From positions 376,760 to 440,759 of the forward strand of contig NZ_WJPK01000001.1 in the NCBI RefSeq assembly GCF_009649685.1: a DNA stretch of 64,000 nucleotides, read 5' to 3'. The first letter of the stretch is position 1. Every line of letters starts with the position of its first letter. Below are positions 17,441-27,000 of this stretch, in pieces. A program made the position numbers and the translations under genes. This stretch comes from Flavobacteriaceae bacterium EG-1. Its GTDB lineage: Bacteria; Bacteroidota; Bacteroidia; Flavobacteriales; Flavobacteriaceae. The notes beneath the pieces were generated by a model. The model saw only the letters and a list, made by a program, of their open reading frames with translations. It did no database searches and had not been told where the DNA came from.

Positions 17441-17767
17441 ATCCTATTTTTTAAAGCTAGAATTCTCTTTAGCATCTTTGCTCGCATTTGATTCGATCTC
17501 TACACTTTTAGGATCTAGGTACTGTTCAGATTCTAAGAAAATTATAGAAGGGCGGAAAACCTATGAAACGATATCATCTAAATGTATCTAGCCGAGACCT
17601 CGCTGTCCCTTCTATTTAAGCCTGTTGTTAAGTATCCAAGCTAATGCTTTAAAGCATTAGCTTGGGAAGAGTGTAAACCTAAGCGACGATATCTCTATTT
17701 AGTTTCTATCCCAACCACTTAATCCCTCTCCTTTGTTTATATAAATTATAGTATATTCAAACTAAGA
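17441..17767 (-). ncRNA. Candidate bridge RNA region of the IS110 element
   Basis: The noncoding end upstream of the transposase, where IS110-subgroup elements encode their bridge RNA. It contains a 30-bp perfect palindrome centred at 17650 (arms CCAAGCTAATGCTTT / AAAGCATTAGCTTGG). It also contains a stretch at 17500-17525 that repeats two pieces of the insertion junction: CTACACTT (also 16320-16327) and TAGGTACTGT (also 16327-16336). Guide loops matching donor and target are expected in a bridge RNA. Exact ends and folding are not determined. Confidence 0.45.
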
Positions 17768-17791
17768 ACCAAACATACGAGCTAAACCGTT
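17768..17791 (+). repeat. Right half of an attC-like site after the IS
   Basis: The segment ends in AGCTAAACCGTT, identical to the right end of site 7, and its reverse complement carries two Gs five bases apart as in other right arms. It does not complement the left arm of site 9, so it derives from another site, probably joined here by deletion or recombination around the IS. Confidence 0.5.
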
Positions 17792-17839
17792 GTGCAACAT
17801 TCTGAAAAAAAACAGTACAGAAAATAAGAATTCTTTAAA

Positions 17840-18220
17840 ATGACAAAAATTGTTTCAAGCCCAAATTGCGGAAATTCACCTAAAATGGAATTTTTAAAGG
17901 AATTCAACATTGCCTTTGCAAAAGGAGATGTGGCATTTTTAACAGAAAGTGTAACCGTTGATATTGTTTGGAATATAATTGGCGACAAAAAAATCGAAGG
18001 GAAAGAAAAATTTATCGTGGAGTTGGAAAAAATGAAATCCGAAAAAGTAAGCGAATTAGTTCTTGAGCAAATTTTATCTCACGGAAAAGAAGGAGCTGTA
18101 AACGGGATATTGAAAATGCAAGACGGGAAAAAATATGCGTTTTCAGATTTTTATGTTTTTCAAGGAGCAAAAGGAACGAAAATTAAGGCTATGACCTCAT
18201 ATGTAATTGGAATTTCATGA
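17840..18220 (+). CDS. Cassette 10: NTF2/SnoaL-like protein
   Basis: A 126-residue protein of the nuclear transport factor 2-like superfamily: N-terminal helix KMEFLKEFNIAFAKGDVAFL, then VTVDIVWNIIGDKKIEGKEK, a helix, and antiparallel strands ending KKYAFSDFYVFQGAKGTKIK. Such small alpha+beta barrels act as isomerases, hydrolases or ligand-binding proteins; the role here is open. The unit starts GTGCAAC after GTT (17789-17791) and ends GTTGCC before AAC (18242), a near match with one base missing. Confidence 0.75.
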   Translation: MTKIVSSPNCGNSPKMEFLKEFNIAFAKGDVAFLTESVTVDIVWNIIGDKKIEGKEKFIVELEKMKSEKVSELVLEQILSHGKEGAVNGILKMQDGKKYAFSDFYVFQGAKGTKIKAMTSYVIGIS

Positions 18221-18235
18221 AAAAGAAAAAAGCCA

Positions 18236-18264
18236 GTTGCCAACAAAACCTCCTATGAAAAGCC
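18236..18264 (+). repeat. Remnant left end of an attC-like site
   Basis: GTTGCC-AAC (18236-18244) marks the end of cassette 10 in the usual way, and the next bases are similar to the left part of site 7 (AAAACC), but no right arm or GTT follows. The site is truncated at the junction with the recombinase remnant, and I take this as the end of the array. Confidence 0.45.
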
Positions 18265-18282
18265 TTCGTCCAGTACTCTAAA

Positions 18283-18615
18283 GTTCAAATAAAGAATATA
18301 ATTATTGAAAGAACATTAGCTGGTCAGGAAAGTGCTCGACAAAGAGAGGTAAAGTTTGGAAGAAAAAGAGGCTTATCTAAGGAAGCAAAGAAAAAAGCAA
18401 TTTTAGCAATAACTTATTATCGTAATGAAACAAAAAGTTTATCTATAATTGAAATTATGAAATTATGTGAAATCAAATCCAAACCAACTTTATATAGATA
18501 CCTCATGTATCAAGGAAGAAGAAATTGTAAATTATTTGAAGCTTTATTTTGGGATGAAGACCAGAAAGGGGATAATGCTTTTTGTGATAAACACATAACA
18601 CAAAAAGTTAAATAG
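18283..18615 (+). pseudogene. C-terminal fragment of a serine recombinase (resolvase/invertase)
   Basis: The frame ending at 18615 reads IERTLAGQESARQREVKFGR, then KRGLSKEAKKKA and a helix-turn-helix-like SIIEIMKLCEIKSKPTLYRY. This is the end of the catalytic domain and the DNA-binding domain of a Pin/Hin-like recombinase. The catalytic Ser domain and start codon are absent upstream, where the attC-like remnant begins. It is a decayed recombinase left at the edge of the array. Confidence 0.7.
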
Positions 18616-18634
18616 TATTTTTATTTACGTTTTT

Positions 18635-18655
18635 TATACGTATATTGTACGTATA
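18635..18655 (+). promoter_or_regulatory. Probable operator of the toxin-antitoxin pair
   Basis: A perfect 8-bp inverted repeat, TATACGTA-TATTG-TACGTATA, ends 14 bases before the antitoxin start. Antitoxins of this kind usually repress their own promoter by binding such palindromes. Confidence 0.5.
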
Positions 18656-18669
18656 TAAATTTTATAGTT

Positions 18670-18909
18670 ATGTTACGAAAGGAATTACATTTAGATGAAA
18701 CAGTTGTTTCAGCGTTAGAGGCCGAAGCTAAAAGACAGAACAGAAGTCTTAAAAACTATTTAGAATATTTGGCTATAGAACAGGCCAAAAAACTAGAGGT
18801 TCCTTCAAAGGAATATACGGAAATGATGGATGATATGTTGAATAAATTTGAGAACAATGAAATTGAATTTTCCTCAATTGAAGACGTAATGGCAAGAAAT
18901 GGGTTATAA
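18670..18909 (+). CDS. Antitoxin (ribbon-helix-helix type)
   Basis: A 79-residue protein with a ribbon-helix-helix-like N-terminus (RKELHLDETVVSALEAEAKR, then NRSLKNYLEYLAIEQA) and an acidic, likely disordered C-terminal toxin-neutralising tail (MMDDMLNKFENNEIEFSSIE). It overlaps the downstream ParE/RelE-type toxin gene by 11 bases, the usual translational coupling of type II modules. A palindromic operator candidate lies just upstream. Confidence 0.85.
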   Translation: MLRKELHLDETVVSALEAEAKRQNRSLKNYLEYLAIEQAKKLEVPSKEYTEMMDDMLNKFENNEIEFSSIEDVMARNGL

Positions 18910-19171
18910 AATCAGAATGTCTAAGGATTCTGAAAAGGATTTAATAACGGCTCAATGCTACTATCGTGCAAAAAATTTAGAAAATGAATTTAATGACGAT
19001 TTTAAATTACAATTAGAATATTTAAAAGCTAATCCTTATTTAATACAACTCTACTATAGACAAGTCCGGAGGATACATTTTAGTCAATTCAAATATTCAA
19101 TACATTTTATTATAAGAAATGAGATTGTGTATATTTTAAAAATATTAGGTCATAAACAATATTACAACTAA
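18899..19171 (+). CDS. ParE/RelE-family toxin
   Basis: A 90-residue protein of the ParE/RelE superfamily: SKDSEKDLITAQCYYRAKNL forms the two N-terminal helices, followed by LKANPYLIQLYYRQVRRIHF, FKYSIHFIIRNEIVYIL and the C-terminal GHKQYYN, close to the family's typical 'H-x-x-R/Q' ending. Type II toxins of this group inhibit gyrase (ParE) or cleave mRNA on ribosomes (RelE); sequence alone does not decide which. It is coupled to the antitoxin gene by overlap. The module sits next to the accessory array, where it could help to stabilise it. Confidence 0.85.
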   Translation: MGYKIRMSKDSEKDLITAQCYYRAKNLENEFNDDFKLQLEYLKANPYLIQLYYRQVRRIHFSQFKYSIHFIIRNEIVYILKILGHKQYYN

Positions 19172-19249
19172 ACGATGAAAAATTTATTTTTATTACCGCA
19201 ACATAAATTCTAAATAAAGGATACGATATAAACCCTGTAACAATTTATA

Positions 19250-19747
19250 ATGAAAAACATTATATGCGTACTAGTTTTCTTCTCTTTCTTTATTCTTCAA
19301 GGGCAGAAGGATAAAACACTATTCGTTTATGGAAAGTAGATAAACCAGGAATTTATTAAGTATACTGCTGAATTAACGAAAAAAGAAAAACCTATTCTCT
19401 GTTTTTTGCCAACCGCTACCACTGACAGCCCATACTACATTAATTATTGGTATGAACTATGTTCAGATTTAAATATTGAACCAAGGGTTATGGAAGTATG
19501 GATTAACTCATCAAGACTAAAAGAATCGTTCGAAGAAATTTTATTGGACGTAGATGCTATAGTTGTAGGAGGAGGGAATACACTTAATATGTTGGCTATT
19601 TGGAGAGCCCAAGAAATAGATTTAGCATTGAAAAAAGCTTATGACAAAGGAATAATTTTAGCAGGCAGTAGTGCAGCTCGAAAAGACACACATGAGCACC
19701 AAACAATGTACAAATATCATGTTATTAAAAGAAACGAAAAATCATAA
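19250..19747 (+). pseudogene. Broken peptidase E (S51)-like gene
   Basis: From the ATG at 19250 the frame gives a signal-like N-terminus (NIICVLVFFSFFILQGQ) and then a TAG after FVYGK. The same frame continues as QEFIKYTAELTKKEKPILCF, VDAIVVGGGNTLNMLAIWRA and IILAGSSAA, typical of the class I glutamine amidotransferase-like peptidase E fold. Right after the nucleophile elbow the sequence departs from the family and stops, so about half of the protein is missing. It carries one nonsense codon and a 3' truncation. It lies between the toxin-antitoxin pair and mnmE. Confidence 0.75.
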
Positions 19748-19811
19748 ATATTGATGTAAGTTATTGACAATTAGACTTTAATGGGATGTTGATTGCCGTT
19801 GTTTGACCTTA

Positions 19812-21209
19812 TTACTTCCCGATACAAAAATTCGCAAAGATATTACCTAGCAATTCATCATTGGTAACTTGACCGGTAATTTCACCCAAGTAGTGTAGGG
19901 CCTCGCGAATATCGATGGCTAATAGATCACTAGGTAAATCTTCCGACATGCCTAAACGTACTTTTTCTATTTCAGATAAGGCTTTTAAAAGCGAATCGTA
20001 ATGGCGGCTATTGGTGACAATAGTTTCATTATTTCGGAGTGCACCCGTATTTACAAAACCAAGTAGTTTTTGTTTTAATTCTTCAAGACCAATTTTGTTT
20101 TTTGCAGATAAGAATAAAGCCTCAGGTAATTGGTTTTGAATAGCAGTCTTTCGTTTAGAATCTAATCGGTCTATTTTATTGACTATTACTATACAGGGTT
20201 TTTGCGGGTGTTTATTTTTAATTTTTGAGATTTCTATTTTTAAGGAAGAAAGTCTATCGGCACTTAATTCGGTGCTATCAATTAAATAAACAACTACCTG
20301 TGCTTGCTCAATTTTTTCAAACGTTTTTTTAATTCCAATACTTTCTACAACATCGGCCGTATCACGAATTCCTGCTGTATCAATAAATCGAAATCCGATA
20401 CCACCTATAGCAATTTCGTCTTCAATGGTGTCTCTAGTAGTACCCGCTATTTCAGAAACAATAGCCCGGTCATCATTTAATAAGGCATTTAAAAGTGTAG
20501 ATTTTCCAACATTAGGCTCCCCAATTATAGCAACTGGAATTCCATTTTTAATTACGTTACCAATTGCAAAACTATCAATCAAGTTTTTAAGAACTTGTTC
20601 AATATGCATTAGCAAATTTTCAAATGCTGTTCTATCGGCAAATTCTACATCTTCCTCAGAAAAATCAAGTTCTAGCTCAATTAATGAAGCAAAATTTAAA
20701 AGCTGTTCTCGTAGTTTTTTTATTTCCGAAGAAAATCCACCACGCATTTGATTCATTGCAATTTGGTGACTCGCTTCGTTTTCTGATGCAATTAAATCCG
20801 CCACAGCTTCAGCCTGACTTAAATCCATTTTTCCATTGAGAAAGGCACGTAGTGTAAATTCACCAGCTTGAGCCATTCTGCATCCATTGGAAAGAAATAA
20901 TTGTAAAATTTGTTGTTGAATAAACGGAGATCCGTGACAAGAAATTTCAATTATATTTTCACCCGTATAAGAATTTGGACCTTTAAAGACGGAGACCAGA
21001 GCTTCATCATAGGTTTTTTCGCCATCAATAATATGACCTAAATGAATGGTATGGCTTTTTTGTTGAACTAAGCTTTTACCCCGTACAGATTTAAAATGCT
21101 TATCGGCTAAAGAAATTACATCTTCACCCGATAAGCGTATAATTGCAATTGCACCAGCACCTGAAGCTGTTGCTAGCGCTATGATATTTTCTTTAAAATG
21201 CACTTTCAA
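19812..21209 (-). CDS. mnmE: tRNA uridine-5-carboxymethylaminomethyl modification GTPase MnmE
   Basis: A 465-residue homologue of MnmE (TrmE), which with MnmG installs the cmnm5 group on wobble uridine of several tRNAs. The N-terminal tetrahydrofolate-binding domain has IALATASGAGAIAIIRLSG. The G domain shows the P-loop GEPNVGKST, the AGTTRDT and DTAG switch motifs and the NKID base-recognition motif. The C-terminus ends in FCIGK, the conserved C-x-G-K whose Cys is functional. Start is TTG at 21209 (a GTG follows two codons later). It lies 21 bases downstream of the TonB receptor gene on the same strand. Confidence 0.97.
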   Translation of the reverse strand: MKVHFKENIIALATASGAGAIAIIRLSGEDVISLADKHFKSVRGKSLVQQKSHTIHLGHIIDGEKTYDEALVSVFKGPNSYTGENIIEISCHGSPFIQQQILQLFLSNGCRMAQAGEFTLRAFLNGKMDLSQAEAVADLIASENEASHQIAMNQMRGGFSSEIKKLREQLLNFASLIELELDFSEEDVEFADRTAFENLLMHIEQVLKNLIDSFAIGNVIKNGIPVAIIGEPNVGKSTLLNALLNDDRAIVSEIAGTTRDTIEDEIAIGGIGFRFIDTAGIRDTADVVESIGIKKTFEKIEQAQVVVYLIDSTELSADRLSSLKIEISKIKNKHPQKPCIVIVNKIDRLDSKRKTAIQNQLPEALFLSAKNKIGLEELKQKLLGFVNTGALRNNETIVTNSRHYDSLLKALSEIEKVRLGMSEDLPSDLLAIDIREALHYLGEITGQVTNDELLGNIFANFCIGK

Positions 21210-21230
21210 ATTTTAATCAAAAGTACAGAA

Positions 21231-23465
21231 TTAGAATCTTACCGAAACTTTTCCTCTTAAGTAAAATGGAATACCCGGTGTAAAATGAATCTCTTCTGTC
21301 GGATTAGTTTCATTGAACAATCTACTTTCCGTTGCAAATTGCGTTTCATTCCATTCCGTATCGAAAAGATTTTCTACGATAACTCCGAATGTCCAATTAT
21401 TCAAGGCATAATTAAGATTCATATCGGTAACAAAATAGCCTTCAGCTACAATAGAATTATCTTCATTAGCTGGACGATTTTTGATATAGCGATAGTTAAT
21501 TCCTCCAGATAAATTTCCTAAATCTCTAAAAGATAATCCACCAGATGAAGTAAGGTCTGGCGCTAATGGAATATAATCGGCACCAGCAGGCTCCTCAGTA
21601 CTTCGTGCATAGGTGTAGTTAATATCACCATTTGCATAAAGCCAATCTGTTAATTGATAACGAACGCCGAAATCTACACCATAACGTCTTGTTTTGCCAC
21701 TAGGTTCTACAATACCAGCATCACCTACATAAACAAATTCTTGCTCTAAAAACAGATTCCATAAAGCCGCATTAATTACAATTTTGTTCGTTGGCTTAAA
21801 TATACCACCAACATCAAAAGAATAAGCTGCTGGTAGAATTTCATCGGCATCATTAGCAATAACAACTCTAGTATCATTCGAATGGAAACCAACTCCAGTT
21901 TTACCAAAGAGCTGTACAGCAGATGAGGCAGCAAATAACACATTTAATTTTGGGCCTAAAAAAAGTTTGTCTTGACTTTTACTATCGTAAGTTTCTGTAA
22001 GTAAATTTTCATAATCGAATTTAAAATAGTCTAAACGCAACCCAGGGTTAATTGTCCACTTGTTTTTCTTATAAGTAAGATTGAAAAAACCATAACCATT
22101 TGTTTCGTCTACGTTACCGTAAGCCAAACGTTCTAGAAGCTCTTTTCTGTTTTTAGTTCTAGATAGTTGCACATCATTAACATCATCATATCGAAATCCA
22201 ATTCCTGCTTCATATTTTAGTTGTGAATCGTGATCACCTACATGTATTGAATGCTCATAAGCCGTTTCCGCTCCTATAATTGTTCGATCTTCTTTTTGAC
22301 GAATTTGATCTGCATTTACAGGGTCTTCCAAGAAAAATGTAAAATTCGAAAATAGTTCAAAGTCATATTTTGAAATATAGGCTTTGGATTTTACTCTTGA
22401 ATGTTCATCTAGTTGACGTGTATGATTTACTAAAAAGTTAGATCTACTGGTATTACCCCCTTCTGTATCGTCAATCGCACCAAATCGTCCTATTAAACCT
22501 TGATTGACAGCGCGTTGCGGAATTTGCCCAGAAGCATCCCATTTACTTTGAAAATGAGATAGGGTTAGGCTTAAATCTTGGTCTTCACGATTATTATAAT
22601 TGTATCGTGCCATAATGTTTAAGCGGTTAAAATTCTGTGGCGAATCAAAAGCACCATCCGTCAATGTTAATGCCGAGGCAATGTAAGCATTGCTAAATTC
22701 ACCTTCAGACAATTTCAACATACCAACAGTTCGAAGTGTGTTAAACATACCTGCTTCAACTGAAAGCATGTTATCATCAATACTCTTTTTAGTTTTGAGC
22801 CCAACATAACCAGCCGTATTAAAATTTCCTTTATCAGCATAATACGCTCCTTTGCCAAAATCAATATTGTCAATAGTTTCAGGGATAATAAAGTGCATAT
22901 CAGCATAACCTTGGCCATGTGCATGAGAAACCATATTTACAGGTAAACCATCAACATCTATAGCGATATCTGTACCATGGTCAATATCAAATCCTCTTAA
23001 AAAGATTTGTTCTGCCTTTCCACCACCTGCGTGTTGACCAATTATTAATCCAGGAATTTTTCGTAGAATTTCTTGTGAAGATTTCACGGGATTAGCTTTT
23101 ACATCAACATTAACAAAGTTACTCAGCGCATTCACTTTTGATACTAACACTACTTGGTCTAAAGACACTGCAGCCGCTTTAAGAATAACTTTTATATTAC
23201 TGTCTAATTGCGATTCTTGAACAGTTAATTCATGCGTTTTGTAACCGAGGCTATAGAAAAATATGCGGTCACCAACCGATATGTCGTCCAATTCAAAATA
23301 CCCGGATACATTGGTGTAGGTATATCCACCTGTAGTTTTATTGTATACGCCAACTCCATCAATTGGTTTACTATCTTCTGCTGTAACTGTACCCGATAAT
23401 TCGTGTGCACTTAAACTTGCCATAAAGACAAAAGAAAGTACGATGTAAATGATATAATTTTTCAT
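21231..23465 (-). CDS. TonB-dependent receptor
   Basis: A 744-residue outer-membrane receptor. It has a signal peptide (IIYIVLSFVFMASLSAHELS), a carboxypeptidase-regulatory-like domain (SGTVTAEDSKPIDGVGVYNK to about residue 95), a plug with EILRKIPGLIIGQHAGGGKA and QIFLRGFDIDHGTDIAIDVD, and a 22-strand barrel ending FYLRGKVSVRF. The plug contains the histidine-rich VSHAHGQGYADMHFIIPE motif. It is the last gene of the left biosynthetic operon, after the NRPS and a small membrane protein, with a 116-base gap. By position it may import the cluster's product with bound metal; other ligands are possible. Confidence 0.93.
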   Translation of the reverse strand: MKNYIIYIVLSFVFMASLSAHELSGTVTAEDSKPIDGVGVYNKTTGGYTYTNVSGYFELDDISVGDRIFFYSLGYKTHELTVQESQLDSNIKVILKAAAVSLDQVVLVSKVNALSNFVNVDVKANPVKSSQEILRKIPGLIIGQHAGGGKAEQIFLRGFDIDHGTDIAIDVDGLPVNMVSHAHGQGYADMHFIIPETIDNIDFGKGAYYADKGNFNTAGYVGLKTKKSIDDNMLSVEAGMFNTLRTVGMLKLSEGEFSNAYIASALTLTDGAFDSPQNFNRLNIMARYNYNNREDQDLSLTLSHFQSKWDASGQIPQRAVNQGLIGRFGAIDDTEGGNTSRSNFLVNHTRQLDEHSRVKSKAYISKYDFELFSNFTFFLEDPVNADQIRQKEDRTIIGAETAYEHSIHVGDHDSQLKYEAGIGFRYDDVNDVQLSRTKNRKELLERLAYGNVDETNGYGFFNLTYKKNKWTINPGLRLDYFKFDYENLLTETYDSKSQDKLFLGPKLNVLFAASSAVQLFGKTGVGFHSNDTRVVIANDADEILPAAYSFDVGGIFKPTNKIVINAALWNLFLEQEFVYVGDAGIVEPSGKTRRYGVDFGVRYQLTDWLYANGDINYTYARSTEEPAGADYIPLAPDLTSSGGLSFRDLGNLSGGINYRYIKNRPANEDNSIVAEGYFVTDMNLNYALNNWTFGVIVENLFDTEWNETQFATESRLFNETNPTEEIHFTPGIPFYLRGKVSVRF

Positions 23466-23581
23466 TTATAGAATATTATGAGACGTAAAACCACTAGAAG
23501 CGTTTTTTACGTCGGTTTATTTTTGATTATTAAATAATGCTATTTTTTAGCATAGTTTTGAAACTTGCTAATCACTCTAGT

Positions 23582-24046
23582 CTAGAGTAGGCGTGGAGGT
23601 TCAATATTTTCAATGAGGTAACCCTTATCAGATTTTTGTTGTGGGAACCAGAAAATATTTAAATGATTTATTATTTGAAAAGATTGAATTTCATACTCTA
23701 AATACACAATATGTTTGTCAATCTTAACTATTTTTTGAAGTGTTTTATTCGAGGATTCTTGATCATTAGATATTTCGAAAAATTGAGTAATAAAATCTAC
23801 AAGAGTATGTCCAGATTCTAATAGCATTCCTTCATGCTGGTGTTCAATGCTTTCTGTAGCATTTTCAGCAAAATTATTTTCATGACCTATTACTTTATTC
23901 GGGGATTCAAAAAGAACAAGTATTTCATGCACTGCCATATTTAAAGGCCGATGAATGGGATTCGTTAAATACAATATACTCATGAACAAGGCCATAAACC
24001 TTATCCATTTAGTATTAAATTGTATTTGTGTACCCTTGAAATTCAT
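23582..24046 (-). CDS. Small membrane protein between NRPS and TonB receptor
   Basis: A 154-residue protein from the ATG at 24046 (a TTG two codons upstream is also in frame). It has one N-terminal hydrophobic segment (FMALFMSILYLTNPIH) and a periplasm-facing part with several histidines (HENNFAENATESIEHQHEGM) and a C-terminal EPPRLL. I know no named family, but short proteins ending in a similar PPR-type tail often precede TonB receptor or metal efflux genes in Bacteroidota. Only 7 bases separate it from the NRPS stop, so it belongs to that operon. Confidence 0.6.
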   Translation of the reverse strand: MNFKGTQIQFNTKWIRFMALFMSILYLTNPIHRPLNMAVHEILVLFESPNKVIGHENNFAENATESIEHQHEGMLLESGHTLVDFITQFFEISNDQESSNKTLQKIVKIDKHIVYLEYEIQSFQIINHLNIFWFPQQKSDKGYLIENIEPPRLL

Positions 24047-24052
24047 TGTCAA

Positions 24053-27000
24053 TTATTGTTGTAATAATTCCATTAATTGCGATTCAATATATACCGCATA
24101 TTCTTGTATTGTTGGTAACTCGAAAATTTTATTTAATGCAAAGTTAGTTTGTAATTCACTATTAATTCGTGCTGTTACTCTAATTGCCGCTAATGAATGT
24201 CCGCCTAATGATATAAAATTATCGTGTATTCCAATCTGATCCATTTGTAAAACTTCTTTCCAAATGCCTTCAACCAATTCTTCAATTTCATTTGTAGGTG
24301 CAACATATACCACGTCCGATTCCAATTGTATGTCGGAAAGAGCTCGCAGTGCATTTTTATCTATTTTACCATTTTTAGTTAAGGGCATCTCTTTTAAATG
24401 TTTATACTTAGATGGAAGCATATACTCAGGCAATTGTTTAGCGAGATGGAGTTTTAAATCTACAGAAGGAATTTTTTCTTTTGATGTATAAAAACCTATC
24501 AATTGCTTTTTATTATTATCTAAATCAGATTTGTTATAACCTATTTCATCAAGCATTCGATGTACTTCATCCTCGTCAATGTATTCATTGATTTCTTCTA
24601 AGGCCTCGTCTCTATTTTTATGTCCTAAACGTACATCCCAACTATACGGAAAAGAATAATTGCTATATCCACGTTCTTTTTTATGAACATGTATTCCGGC
24701 CTGATTTATTAAACAGTTGGTAGAACGACCAGTATCTGTAGGTCTTACCCAGCCTGCTTTTTCTTTTAAAAAGACAAGCATTTCAGTAAGGCTAACATCA
24801 CTGTATCTGTAAAAGTCAACATATTGTAATTTGTCAAAAGTACTGTCCAAGGCAAACATGGAAGTGTCTAAGAGGTTTTTAACTGCATCTTCTTCTTGAT
24901 GATACAATTTTCTTGCTTCAAGAATAGTATCATCAATTGTAGTTTCATTTACATCTTCATCCCAAAAAAGTTCTTCTGAGAGACGCGTTTCAAAAAATTG
25001 ACCTCTTGATAAACCTGTGACCACAAATGGAATATTATTTTCTAAGGCAACTTTTGTACTAAGTGTATAAATTGTTTTAAAACAACCGTTACAGACGTTT
25101 TTGTGTCGGTGGAGACTATCAACAAATATCTTGTTCATGTGTGGCGTTTCTCCATAAATATGGTCGACACCTAATTTCTCTGTAATTCTTGTAATATTGG
25201 CCTTTGCTTGATCGGAAATATATCCATTATCAAGAGTAAATGTTAGGACATTAAGCCCCATATCGATAAGTCTTGCTAATACGTAGGTACTATCTTTTCC
25301 ACCACTTAATAGTGATAAGCAATCATATTTACGATTAGCATCTTTTTTAGAAGTAAGTAATTGTATTAAATCTTCTTCTGTTTTAAAATATTTATCAGTT
25401 TTCTCTTTATACCCCTTAAATGAATTGCACAAATGGCAAACATTGTTATCATCAAAATCTATATTCGGGTATGATGATGGAAGCCCACATTCTTTGCAGT
25501 TGTTTACTTCTTTGGATTCTTCCTTTTTTTCTGAGTCCATGAGAACAACAGCTACATTATTTATTTTGGGGTGTTGGTTTAGATTGGCTTCAATATCTGC
25601 AAGTTCTATTCGAAAACCATTAAGTTTTACTTGTTCATCAACTCTACCAAGATATTCAAGCTCACCGCTATCATTAAATCTAACTAAATCACCCGTGCGA
25701 TACATTTTGGCGTTTTGTTGAAAAGGGTTTACCAAAAACCGCTCATTGCTTAGTTTTGTATTTTGGATATACCCTTTGGCTAATCCACTTCCACCTAAAT
25801 ATAATTCACCAATTACGCCCCTTGGCACTAAATTATGATAACTGTCTAGAACATAAACCGACATATTCTTTATCGGCATACCAATTGGCACAGATGTTCC
25901 AATGTGTAAATTAGAATTATACATGCTTACTATGCAGCCAACGGTGGCCTCAGTAGGACCGTATTCATTAAATATTCTTAAATTATCTCCTACTGAATTT
26001 TGAATACTATTGGCTAATGAAGTTTTAAAGTCCTCACCGCCAACAATCATTAATTTTAATATTGACTTGCTCATGTCGCTACCTTCGATCAAGGCTAAAT
26101 GCGATGGTGTCAGCTTAATACTGTTTACCAAATTATCTTCAATTACCTGTAATATCGATATATCGGGTCCGTTTGAACTTTCCGTATATATTATAAGTTC
26201 ACCTCCCGTAACTAATGGCAAAAATGTAGAAGTTATTGTTAGGTCAAATCCTATTGAAGTGCATAAAGGAAATATATAAGAATCTTTATGTGTATAATAA
26301 CCTTTAGACCAATTTATATAGTTGGCTAATGAGGCATTCGATATCATCACACCTTTGGGTTTCCCGGTTGACCCAGAAGTGTAGATGATATACGCTATAG
26401 CATCTATTTCTGAAACTTGTGATTTGTATGTAATCGATTGATTTTCAATATATTCAGTAGATTTATCTAAATTAATTATATCAATTTTTTTTGATACTAA
26501 CTTGCTTGATAGCTTTGTGTTCGAAATAAGAGCTTTACAATTAGAATCTTCCAGTATGTATTGTACTCTTTCTTTAGGCTGCTCAGAAGAGATTGGGACA
26601 AAAGTTGCCCCTAGTTTTAATGTGCCTAAAACACTTGTAATATAATTAGTACTGCGTTCTAAATGTAAAGCAACTTTGTCACCTTTTCTAACTCCTAATT
26701 TTACTAAATAATTAGTAAGCTGATTTGCTTTATTATTGATTTCAGAATATGTGAATTTTTGCTTCTTAAACCGTATGGCTATCGTTTCTGGATTTTTAGC
26801 AACTTGAGATTCGAAATCTGAGATAATAGAATAATCTAAAATATCATTCTTGGTATCCACTAATAGGCTTTCCTTTTCTTCATCTGTTGCTATGTCAACG
26901 GAAGCTATCGGCTGATTTACATCATTTATAAAAGCATCAATAATTTTCAAAAAATGTTCAGGTGCATTTGTTCTCATCTCTGAATTGAATACACTTTCAT

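Larger units (their letters stand above)
16331..17767 (-). mobile_element. IS110-family insertion sequence
   Basis: One DEDD-type transposase gene with about 36 bp of noncoding DNA downstream and about 327 bp upstream, the layout of the IS110 subgroup (long noncoding end before the gene) rather than IS1111. There are no terminal inverted repeats, as is normal for the family. The boundaries are inferred: the left edge from the end of the attC-like right arm at 16330, the right edge from the reappearance of attC-like sequence near 17768. The flanks seem to come from two different sites, so some rearrangement followed insertion. Confidence 0.75.

Noticed and set aside
17636-17665. 30-bp perfect palindrome as a transcription terminator
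   Set aside because: No T-run follows on either strand, and it lies inside the noncoding end of the IS110 element, where RNA structure is expected.
7918-18244. Reading the intergenic repeats as CRISPR or as simple REP-type elements
   Set aside because: There are no regularly spaced short direct repeats with spacers. REP-type elements would not explain why the flanking hexamers match between the two ends of each gene unit.
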